Shown here: in pieces, positions 36,801 to 42,615 of the stretch
Layout of the letters: each line of letters starts with the position of its first letter
Position numbering within the stretch: the first letter of the stretch is position 1
Assembly: GCA_027619595.1 (NCBI GenBank)
Contig: JAQCHP010000027.1
Location: 1 to 42,978, forward strand
Reading direction: 5' to 3'
DNA from: Planctomycetota bacterium
Lineage (GTDB): Bacteria > Planctomycetota > Planctomycetia > Pirellulales > Pirellulaceae
DNA length: 42,978 nt
Translations under genes and position numbers: made by a program
Notes under the pieces: generated by a model
Database searches by the model: none
What the model saw: the letters and a program-made list of their open reading frames with translations, nothing else
What the model was told of the DNA's origin: nothing

Positions 36801-36968
36801 AAAGCTTGACGGCAGCCAGTCTTCGACGCGATTCTTGTTACTGTTCACCGTCGCGGCGGCCGCCACGAGAAAAAACGGAGTCAGGATCACCACGATCCGT
36901 AAGATCGTGTCTGCGTGCCGCCTGAAAAAGTAACCTCGCCGGAGATCGGCGAGCAAGTTCGTCAGCAT
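33831..36968 (-). CDS. MMPL/RND-family transporter with two SSD-like membrane blocks
   Basis: This 1045-residue protein has two halves, each with one helix, a large outside loop and a bundle of helices, which is the MMPL/RND layout. The first half has a helix at about 24-42, a loop and a bundle from about 240 (LASLAGALGLGLSYWSLRNVRL, LVYVLAISGAVHLVNYYREAM). The second half has a helix near 435 (VAISCVLLIAFTGYGVTYV), a long loop of roughly 400 residues, and a C-terminal bundle (LGVAVDDTIHFLTWFRADL, ALISGLGLSVFAFSTFTP). The VDDTIH motif is the typical proton-relay Asp pair of the family. AGGGA lies about 9 bases ahead of the ATG. It may move lipids or hydrophobic substrates; substrate not known. 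Confidence 0.9.
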   Translation of the reverse strand: MLTNLLADLRRGYFFRRHADTILRIVVILTPFFLVAAAATVNSNKNRVEDWLPSSFRETTELKWFREHFPTDQFLVLSWEGCQLGGDPSVADAPADDPRIEKLAALLRGNESAGTDDGHGYSHYFKEVTTARDVLAKMTSPPTELPYEEAVNRLKGSLVGPDGRQTCLVISLTEDGQADLRGTIGRGDKGVFRVRRKPGILYRAMASAELDVSEVRLVGPTVDNVSIDEEGERTLVRLASLAGALGLGLSYWSLRNVRLTLIVFTCGVLSAMLGLALVSIFGQEADAVLMSMPALVYVLAISGAVHLVNYYREAMVEEGPHRAPMKAILLGWKPALLCSITTAVGLGSLYASDLAPIRKFGVFSAIGVMGTLAILFIFLPAALQRFPEYPRRRPIDESDPSSDSGSDAGELAHGMLDRVWQLVGGWIVRHHAFVAISCVLLIAFTGYGVTYVRTSIDLLKLFDRRARILSDYAWMESHLGRLVPMELVVRFPSEVMADRATAEVPGSQVAGAQKYTFLERMEAIQHIKREIEVRFGAQGQDVLGRAMSAATFAPILPDSKGSAVQYARRSATNRQLEDSIDAFKASGYLQSEGPEGAELWRISLGVAAFKNLDYGQFTGDLHACVEPMLDVISLRGDVLRAVQSKHDDTTGRGSVAKVLIWNAAQSPQATVAAVNAGTKPNDLASTTVLSALGSFVGPLAAVHPAESHDKASTKHHDLAMASPEDISRQRILQELLSARRLRVESGQRRAEEASQALTDKQIKGLKKYDCVVVLGGLTDEQFDEWREAGISVIDGRYEAGGNSREPVAAGAQDATSVRGLMASANPTPAISAVYTGVVPIVYKAQRALLSSLIESTFWSFATITPLMMFVARSVAAGSVVMLPNALPVLVVFGGMGWLGIPVDIGSMMSASIALGVAVDDTIHFLTWFRADLNRLKDRKRAILATYRHCATPTMQAALISGLGLSVFAFSTFTPTQKFGWLMLTILVAGVFAELIMFPALLAGPLGRVFRPDRTTTSIFPDATLQVQERSVPTPHSDTRHATRVI

Positions 36969-37380
36969 CGATCGTTTTCCCTAAATCCTTGGGTATACGT
37001 GCAATTAAGCACGCAGGTAGCCCGGAATCCCTTCCCGCAATTCTGCGGAATCCCTTCTACCTAGGCTCGCCGTCTAGCAAGACAGCATGACACCCCAAGT
37101 CGTTATCGTCACGCACTAGGCCTTCGCGACAACTAACCGCCGCTCAGCTGCCTCAATCCTCCTCGTGGCATTGTCTGCCACGCCCCATGATAACCGGTCT
37201 CCCGGCCCAAGGGGAGCACCAATTAGGCGCGTCTCCCCCCAACACCCCCTGAATTAAGGGGCACCCGATCGCTTTGATCAGGCCAAATACCGGCAAAAAC
37301 TTCCCATTCGCCCTACTTTATTGCCACAACTCTCCTGTTAGACACTCTATTTAAAAAGAGCCGTCACGGGTGGTTCACAA
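36969..37380. other. Intergenic region with 12-bp repeat and hairpins
   Basis: About 410 bases between the MMPL gene and the tRNA-Sec 3' end, on opposite flanks of the mobile-element boundary. CGGAATCCCTTC occurs at 37023-37034 and 37046-37057. A perfect 7-bp hairpin CGTGGCA/TGCCACG (37164-37182, loop TTGTC) and a 5-bp one CCCCT/AGGGG (37246-37261) are seen, without T-tracts. On the minus strand a CTTTTTAAA follows the tRNA 3' side (around 37350), a possible weak terminator for the tRNA. No gene is seen. Confidence 0.5.
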
Positions 37381-37477
37381 CGGAAGCGCATGGGAATCGA
37401 ACCCACCGACGAAACGCATCACGCTCCGTCCAACGATTTTGAAGACCGTGCCCGAACACCAGTTGGGTCGCACTTCC
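37381..37477 (-). tRNA. selC: Selenocysteine tRNA (anticodon UCA)
   Basis: The minus strand reads as a 97-nt tRNA of the bacterial selenocysteine type. The acceptor stem has 8 bp (GGAAGTGC with GCGCTTCC, one G-U). The D stem is CCCAAC/GUUCGGG, 6 bp with a bulged C and a 4-base loop TGGT. The anticodon stem ACGGT/ATCGT (one G-U) bears loop CTTCAAA with anticodon TCA (complement at 37440-37442). A 9-bp variable arm GACGGAGCG/CGTTTCGTC has loop TGATG. The T arm is GTGGG/CCCAT around TTCGATT, giving the 8+5 bp stack of bacterial tRNA-Sec. Discriminator is G; CCA is not encoded. It delivers selenocysteine at UGA codons. Confidence 0.93.
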
Positions 37478-37668
37478 GACTCTATAAAACACGTGTTTCG
37501 TTATGAATTACAATCTATTTTACAACTTTCTTACAACCCGGCCGTTGTACAACACGTAAAAACATGGTAAAACCCGTGAATTGAAATAGGCCGAAACGGG
37601 GTCACATCCCGCTCGGCCTGACGAGTTCCCCAACACAAGGACAACCCGCCATCGCAAAGTCTACCAAA
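37478..37668. promoter_or_regulatory. Integrase leader with TACAAC repeats and 10-bp palindrome
   Basis: Three TACAAC copies are seen at 37521, 37532 and 37548 (11 and 16 bases apart), the last inside a perfect palindrome GTTGTACAAC (37544-37553). AAGGA near 37638-37642 is the only ribosome binding signal. The repeats could be binding sites for the integrase or a regulator; this is inference. No other structure is seen. Confidence 0.45.
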
Positions 37669-38805
37669 TTGCCGACTCCTGGGCAAAAGCCGACCCCCGA
37701 TTATCCGTTGACCTGGCACAAACGTGCTGAACGGTGGTGCAAGCGGGTAGGGTCGAAATTTTACTACTTCGACAAATGCCCCATCAAATCGCTGGAAGCA
37801 TGGAACGCAAGTAAGGAGATGCTCCTCCGGGGCTACGATCCCCGAAAAATCCAGACTGACCGGCTGGGGGTCCGCGAAGCGTGCAACATGTACCTCACGG
37901 AACTTAAGGCCAAGGAAGGACGTGGTGAAGTCGGCCCTCGCCGATTCATCGATATGCGAGTTTGCTGTCGCGGACTTGTCGATTCCTTGGGGGCCGATAC
38001 CCCTATCACCGCCTTGCATCCCGATCTATTTAGTCGCCTCCGTAGCGATCTCGCCAAACGGAAGCGTAGTCCCATCACCCTCAAGAACGAATTGACTCGG
38101 GTCAAGACGATTTTCAATTGGCTCGCGAAGCAGGGAAAGATCCAGTCGGTACCGCGTTACGGGGCAGATTTCAACGCACCTTCGGCCCGCCAACTGCGAG
38201 CACATCTATCTGGTAAATCAGACCCCACCTACACCAAGAGCGAGCTACTGGCCTTGCTGGGGGAATGTTCCGCGACGATGACGCCCATGGTACTCCTGGG
38301 CCTATCTGCCGGATTTGGTCCCACGGATTGTGTGATGCTCAGGGTAGATACAGACTTCACACAAGACATATTGACGGTACCCCGTAGCAAGACAGTCATC
38401 GATCGTCGATTTTGGGTGTGGCCAGAACTTCGCGAAGCAATCGCTTGGTACCGTCGTATTCGTCCCCAACCCGCAAACGACGAAGCGGCTCAACGCCTTT
38501 TCCTGACGAGCCGAGGGCTTCCGTGGGGTGACCCTAAGGACGCCGGCGACATATCTGTAGCCTTCACTCGGGCCGCCAAGCGAGCAGGTTGCTATTTGGA
38601 AGGGCGATCGTTCTACGGCCTGCGACACACAATGCTGAGTGCCTGCACCGACGTTGGAGATCCACTAGCCGAGAAATACCTGATGGGGCACGTGCGTTCC
38701 GACATTACGGAGACGTATCGCCATAAATTCCCCGATGCACGAATCACAAAACTATCTCAGCATATCCGAGATTGTCTGATTGGGTCGGCGGAGGTGTTGC
38801 CGTGA
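37669..38805 (+). CDS. Tyrosine recombinase/integrase with altered catalytic set
   Basis: This 378-residue integrase (from TTG 37669) has an N-terminal DNA-binding domain (SAM-like, about 60-160) and a catalytic domain (about 190-370). Visible catalytic residues are the box II Arg-His at FYGLRHTM (Arg319, His320), His341 in LMGHV and the nucleophile Tyr350 in SDITETYRHKF. The box I Arg of TGLR-type motifs is missing: here the sequence is SAGFGPTD, with Gly in place. The His before box II (HxLRH) is Tyr here. The likely native start is ATC at 37651 giving an IAKSTKLP N-terminus with AAGGA upstream; TTG 37669 is 27 bases from that site. Its stop overlaps the next GTG (GTGA). Confidence 0.9.
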   Translation: MPTPGQKPTPDYPLTWHKRAERWCKRVGSKFYYFDKCPIKSLEAWNASKEMLLRGYDPRKIQTDRLGVREACNMYLTELKAKEGRGEVGPRRFIDMRVCCRGLVDSLGADTPITALHPDLFSRLRSDLAKRKRSPITLKNELTRVKTIFNWLAKQGKIQSVPRYGADFNAPSARQLRAHLSGKSDPTYTKSELLALLGECSATMTPMVLLGLSAGFGPTDCVMLRVDTDFTQDILTVPRSKTVIDRRFWVWPELREAIAWYRRIRPQPANDEAAQRLFLTSRGLPWGDPKDAGDISVAFTRAAKRAGCYLEGRSFYGLRHTMLSACTDVGDPLAEKYLMGHVRSDITETYRHKFPDARITKLSQHIRDCLIGSAEVLP

Positions 38806-39446
38806 CTGACAGACGAACAGGAAAGATCTGGGATCGCACGACGGAAACCGAAGCACTGAGTGTCGCAAACGAAACTGAAGCTCTTGCGTTTTTCCGCCAA
38901 GTCTTGGCGACCGCCTTTACCGACTTGGAAGTATGGCCGCCTCCCATCGACGCGTTCGACGAAGGCGATCCGCGACGGCTAGATACGTTTCCACGGATTG
39001 TATCGCATACCCGTGACCGTGACGGAATCGTAGTTGAGTTCGAATTCAGTTCTGGTCGATTGCATACAGTAGACTACGTGGGCAGACCGGAAGTTGTTCT
39101 CGATTATTTGAATTCTATCGCCGGGGTTCAGGACTTGCTTTGCGATACGCCGACCAGCGTCCTTGCGGCGGCCGCTACAGGCTATCGGATTGGTTGCCTA
39201 TTCCAGCGTGCAAAATTAGAGTTCGAGTTGGGCGTCGAAAAACATGTCTCGCATTCCATCCGAATGAATGCCGGCGAGAAGCCTGCCAGTTTTCGGGAGA
39301 GGTACTCGTGGGAAATGGCCGCAGCGGGGCATCCCAAGGCTAGAAGTCGCAAGGTGGGGAAAATGAAAGACAAACTGGCAGTCGAATTCGATGTCGATCG
39401 CCGAACGATCGATCGTTGGTGCAAAGAGGACCGCGAATCCAAGTAG
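38802..39446 (+). CDS. HTH-containing hypothetical protein of the element
   Basis: The start is GTG 38802, which overlaps the integrase stop (GTGA) and has GGAGGTG six bases upstream; the frame also opens at TTG 38772. The 214-residue product is not in a known family. The C-terminal 35 residues have a basic and DNA-binding look: SRKVGKMKDKLAVEFDVDRRTIDRWCKED, where DVDRRTIDRW resembles a helix-turn-helix with recognition helix. The first 130 residues are acidic with Phe-rich pattern. Being translationally coupled to the integrase, it may regulate or assist recombination; this is a guess. Confidence 0.75.
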   Translation: MTDRRTGKIWDRTTETEALSVANETEALAFFRQVLATAFTDLEVWPPPIDAFDEGDPRRLDTFPRIVSHTRDRDGIVVEFEFSSGRLHTVDYVGRPEVVLDYLNSIAGVQDLLCDTPTSVLAAAATGYRIGCLFQRAKLEFELGVEKHVSHSIRMNAGEKPASFRERYSWEMAAAGHPKARSRKVGKMKDKLAVEFDVDRRTIDRWCKEDRESK

Positions 39447-39601
39447 CGACAACGCAATGTCGCTGCTCAGGGAAATTTCTCGCCTTTTCTAGGCAAACCA
39501 GCCGCATTAGTCCGCTGGAAACTACCGCAAGTCTTGGTGGAATCCGTAAAATTAAAGCGTACCTTGTGCTTTGATTCAGTTTCCTGCCGAAAGGATGTCC
39601 C

Positions 39602-39829
39602 ATGACTACATTTACTGTCAAGTCACTCGCGAGTCGCTGGCTGTGCTCGGAAAATTGTATTTACGAATTGATCAACCGGGGACATCTAAAGGCGATGACA
39701 TTGACACCTTCGCGAAGACGTCCGACCTACCGCATACTCTCGGAGGTTGTCGAGGCATACGAAGTCCGCATGAGAGCTGCGATATCGGCTCCAGTCAGAT
39801 CCGAAGGCGTCGTTCGCGAATTTGTTTGA
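39602..39829 (+). CDS. Excisionase/AlpA-like HTH protein
   Basis: The 75-residue protein (TVKSLASRWLCSENCIYELI, then NRGHLKAMTLTPSRRRPTYRI and LSEVVEAYE) has the layout of a winged helix-turn-helix of the excisionase/MerR-like HTH_17 group. It starts at ATG 39602 with AAAGGATG upstream. The usual roles are excisive recombination partner or early-gene regulator of an element; AlpA-type proteins do both. It stands between the coupled HTH gene and the replication gene, consistent with control of the element. The stop is followed closely by a hairpin. Confidence 0.85.
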   Translation: MTTFTVKSLASRWLCSENCIYELINRGHLKAMTLTPSRRRPTYRILSEVVEAYEVRMRAAISAPVRSEGVVREFV

Positions 39830-39838
39830 CATAAAAAA

Positions 39839-39856
39839 ACCCCGATCTCTCGGGGT
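39839..39856 (-). terminator. Intrinsic terminator, reading leftward
   Basis: ACCCCGA/TCGGGGT forms a 7-bp stem with loop TCTC at 39839-39856. On the minus strand it is followed by seven T (complement of 39833-39839), a good intrinsic terminator. All nearby genes read plus, so it may block antisense transcription or act in both directions. Confidence 0.7.
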
Positions 39857-39950
39857 CCTGCCGCAAGCGGCTGAATGTATTTTCGCAAAAGCATTTTAGC
39901 ACGATCGCGGCAGACTTTCAACTCACTTATTTTGAGAAGGAGTCGCCGTT

Positions 39951-42161
39951 ATGCACGAAGAAGTCGAATCGCAAATCGCAGTGACGGACCTTTCGATCAA
40001 GAGACTCAATCAATGGATTTGTTGGGACTTGATCGACGGCAAGAAAATACCCAAAAACGTCCATGGCCGGACAAGCGGCTCAAATCGAATCGCTGACTAC
40101 GTCGATTATCGAACCGCGTACAAGGCAGCCGAAGACCTCTCGATGATGGGGCCGGGCTGGTGCTTCATGCCCAACGGCGGGTACTGTGGCCTCGACCTCG
40201 ACGATTGCTTGCTAGACGTCTTCGATGAGGACTCATTCGCACCGTGGGCCGTGCCTATTATCGAACGGCTGAACGCCACGGGAACGTACTACGAACGCTC
40301 ACCATCGTTTACGGGCATCAAGGCTTGGTTTATCGGTGAACTGCCAACGCGACTTCGTAAGGTTAAAGCTCGCGTCGAGGATGGCATGATCGAACTATAT
40401 GGTCGGTCGCATCACTTCTTTACATGGACTGGCTGCCAGTGCCCGAACGCAGGAAATGAGGTCGCCGACGGCACTGCGTTCCTGGATTGGATTACTGATA
40501 CTTATTTCCCGGAGCCCGTCAGCGTACCCATCACGAAGTCGATCGGGGCATCCCTGATGGGCCAGGACCGGCTCGCCGCGTACGCGGCTAAGTTCGATTT
40601 GCCGTCACCAGGTGAACGGAACAATTGTGCGTTCCGATATTCTGGCCACCTGTTTTCGATTTTGGATGACCATGGCATGGCTCCCAGCGAAGAGCGGGTA
40701 TTGACTGTGATGCGTCAGTGGAACGCGCGGTTACCGGAACCGCTCGACGATTTGGAACTAAGCTCTGTGGTTGCGTCGGGTGGTAAAAATGGCACGCCAA
40801 GGGCAGCGAAGACGTCAAAGTTGAGGAATGGCAATGCTTCGGAGCTGAGTTATTCGGCGTTGCTAGGTGGGCCGAATGGGACACAATGCGAGACGCAACG
40901 CACAGGAGCGGAAGACGAGGAAGACGAGCAAGCGGAGGAAGCGGAGCAAGTCGACGTTGGGTCCTTGCTTGGTGCCGACGAGGTTCGTGAATCGTTGCGG
41001 ATCGAGTACGAAAGATACACACTTCCGGAACTGATGTCGCTCGATCTCAGGCAAGAATTTCTGATTAACAATTATCTGGTCAGTAAAGAGCCGTGCATTA
41101 TTTGCGGCCCTTCCAAGAGCCTGAAAACAACAGTGATGCTTGACCTCGCCGTGGCTCTTTCATCCGGCCGAAAGCATTTGAATTCTGAAGAACTGCAAGT
41201 GAATCGCCAAGTGCGAGTTGGTGTTATGTCCGGCGAGAGCGGGTTGCCGACAATTCAAGAAACCTTAGGTCGCATCTGCCTATCAATGCCCGTCGAATAC
41301 GATCAGATTGGAAGCAACTTGATTTTGAGTTCCGACCTGCCAAAGTTTGGCGACCTCATGCACATGGATGCCGTCAAGAGATTCATCGAGCGAGACCGGC
41401 TAGAAATTTTGATGATCGATCCCGCCTATCTGGCGATTCCGGTCGGCGAGGGGGCGTCGAACATGTTTCTCGTGGGCGAGATGATTCGAAGTATCAGCGA
41501 AATTTGCGCGAAGATGGAATGTATGATGACGCTTGTCCATCACGCCCGGAAGAACCGCCAAAACGAATTTGAGCCAATGGATCTAGGCGACATCGCATGG
41601 TCGGGGTTCGACCAATTCGCTCGACAATGGCTGATGGTATCCAGGCGGGTTGCCTACAAGCGTGGGACGGGCCAGCACAAGCTCTGGCTGACTTCAGGAG
41701 GGTCGGCGGGCCACTCGGGAGTCTGGGGGGTGGATGTAGAAGAGGGCGTTAGAAGCGAGTCCGTTGGCCGCACATGGGACGTTCAAGTTTTGTCGGAGGA
41801 CGAGGCACGGGAGTCGCGAGAAGGTGACCGGAGCCAATACGCCGTTTCGGTCGCCCTAGATCGACGGGCCAAATTGAACGACGCCCGGTTCGCCGAGGAC
41901 CAACGGTTGATTCTGAAGTTTTTGAAAAAGCACCAGCCTTGCACGATGACGAAAATACGCTCGGGGTCCACTGCCCGGCAAGCACAAGTGCCCCATCTGC
42001 TTGAAATTCTCGCCGAGGAGGAGGAGGTCTCGCAACGGGCAAGTCGTGTCAACGGCAAAACGGTTATGAAATATTGGCTTTTCGCTGACGCCCCAGACGA
42101 GGAATCTGCCGTGGCGACTGCGTGCCAGACAGAAACAGAGGAGTCACCTGCCCCCTTTTGA
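39951..42161 (+). CDS. Primase-polymerase/helicase fusion of the element
   Basis: A 736-residue replication protein with AAGGAG about 9 bases before the ATG. The N-terminal half (about 10-190) has a prim-pol-like pattern: GGYCGLDLDD (79-85, metal-binding Asp pair), YYERSPSFTGIKAWF (about 113-127, like the SPSG.G.H motif with His replaced by Lys) and MIELYGRSHHFFTWTG (146-161). A charged acidic linker (320-335, EDEEDEQAEEAEQ) follows. The C-terminal half is a RepA/DnaB-type hexameric ATPase: Walker A GPSKSLKTT (386-394), Walker B LEILMIDP (484-491), LVHHARK (528-534). A wHTH-like end lies at about 645-710. It probably starts and unwinds the element's DNA. Confidence 0.9.
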   Translation: MHEEVESQIAVTDLSIKRLNQWICWDLIDGKKIPKNVHGRTSGSNRIADYVDYRTAYKAAEDLSMMGPGWCFMPNGGYCGLDLDDCLLDVFDEDSFAPWAVPIIERLNATGTYYERSPSFTGIKAWFIGELPTRLRKVKARVEDGMIELYGRSHHFFTWTGCQCPNAGNEVADGTAFLDWITDTYFPEPVSVPITKSIGASLMGQDRLAAYAAKFDLPSPGERNNCAFRYSGHLFSILDDHGMAPSEERVLTVMRQWNARLPEPLDDLELSSVVASGGKNGTPRAAKTSKLRNGNASELSYSALLGGPNGTQCETQRTGAEDEEDEQAEEAEQVDVGSLLGADEVRESLRIEYERYTLPELMSLDLRQEFLINNYLVSKEPCIICGPSKSLKTTVMLDLAVALSSGRKHLNSEELQVNRQVRVGVMSGESGLPTIQETLGRICLSMPVEYDQIGSNLILSSDLPKFGDLMHMDAVKRFIERDRLEILMIDPAYLAIPVGEGASNMFLVGEMIRSISEICAKMECMMTLVHHARKNRQNEFEPMDLGDIAWSGFDQFARQWLMVSRRVAYKRGTGQHKLWLTSGGSAGHSGVWGVDVEEGVRSESVGRTWDVQVLSEDEARESREGDRSQYAVSVALDRRAKLNDARFAEDQRLILKFLKKHQPCTMTKIRSGSTARQAQVPHLLEILAEEEEVSQRASRVNGKTVMKYWLFADAPDEESAVATACQTETEESPAPF

Positions 42162-42185
42162 GCCGTTCGCTCAGAGGTAAAAGCG

Positions 42186-42278
42186 GTGCGTTTGGTCCGT
42201 TTGCAAACTTTACCGAACGGACCGCAGGCAGCTTTGAGGAGATAAGTGCGTTTGCCCTATGTATATAGGCAAACGCAC
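42186..42278. repeat. GTGCGTTTG repeats with 14-bp bulged hairpin
   Basis: GTGCGTTTG occurs directly at 42186-42194 and 42246-42254 and inverted (CAAACGCAC) at 42270-42278. The last two form a stem of about 13-14 bp with one bulged C and loop GTAT. GGTCCGTT (42194-42201) pairs with AACGGACC (42216-42223). Such iteron-like repeats beside a primase-helicase gene suit an origin. Confidence 0.65.
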
Positions 42279-42354
42279 CTCCCTGCCTGCACGTCGTTCG
42301 TCAGTGGTCGAAAATCTTCAAAAAAGGAAAACGAAAAATGGAACGACAATTATG

Positions 42355-42366
42355 GTGACTTGTCAC
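42355..42366. promoter_or_regulatory. Palindrome GTGACTTGTCAC
   Basis: A 12-base near-perfect palindrome (GTGAC-TT-GTCAC) inside the repeat-rich gap. It could be an operator for a dimeric HTH protein such as the two element-encoded ones; nothing else supports it. Confidence 0.45.
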
Positions 42367-42444
42367 AATGTTTATGCGGTACGAGATAACTGAAAGATCA
42401 TGAAGGACATGCGGTATGCACTGCGGTGAAAGAGCACGATGTAT

Positions 42445-42541
42445 ATGGGGTATCGGGGGTCATTTGGGTCCTTTCCGGGGGGGGCCCGAACGGGCTTCGC
42501 CAGGGACATCGAGAGGGGGAAACTTGCACAAGATACCCCAT
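42445..42541. repeat. 10-bp inverted repeat ATGGGGTATC
   Basis: ATGGGGTATC at 42445-42454 and GATACCCCAT at 42532-42541 are perfect inverted copies 77 bases apart. A GCCCG/CGGGC hairpin (42484-42495) lies inside, so the region could form a larger structure. Confidence 0.6.
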
Positions 42542-42554
42542 TTTAACATCATAT

Positions 42555-42579
42555 GGGGGGGGTAGATTGGGTGGGTGGG
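42555..42579 (+). other. Putative G-quadruplex motif
   Basis: Eight G at 42555-42562, then TAGATT, and GGGTGGGTGGG at 42569-42579 give four G-runs of three or more with short loops. It lies 37 bases upstream of the terminase-like start. Confidence 0.6.
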
Positions 42580-42615
42580 ATGGCAGACAAAGCTAGAAAT
42601 TCCAAGGGGTGAAGA

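Larger units (their letters stand above)
42162..42615. other. Repeat-rich gap, possible replication origin
   Basis: This 454-base gap follows the primase-helicase gene. It holds GTGCGTTTG repeats with a long hairpin (42186-42278), a palindrome GTTTGCAAAC (42199-42208), a palindrome-like GTGACTTGTCAC (42355-42366), repeated ATGCGGTA (near 42375 and 42410), a 10-bp inverted repeat ATGGGGTATC, a GCCCG/CGGGC hairpin (42484-42495) and a G-quadruplex motif (42555-42579). No open frame with ribosome binding site is seen. Location and density suggest an origin or control region. Confidence 0.5.

Noticed and set aside
37370-37570. Plus-strand open frame of 66 codons over the tRNA
   Set aside because: It is the antisense of tRNA-Sec; the GSAWESNPP-like peptide is a well-known false product of tRNA antisense reading.
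40588-41022. 144-codon minus-strand open frame inside the primase-helicase gene
   Set aside because: Shadow of an acidic, repetitive linker, with Ser/His/Pro-rich nonsense composition.
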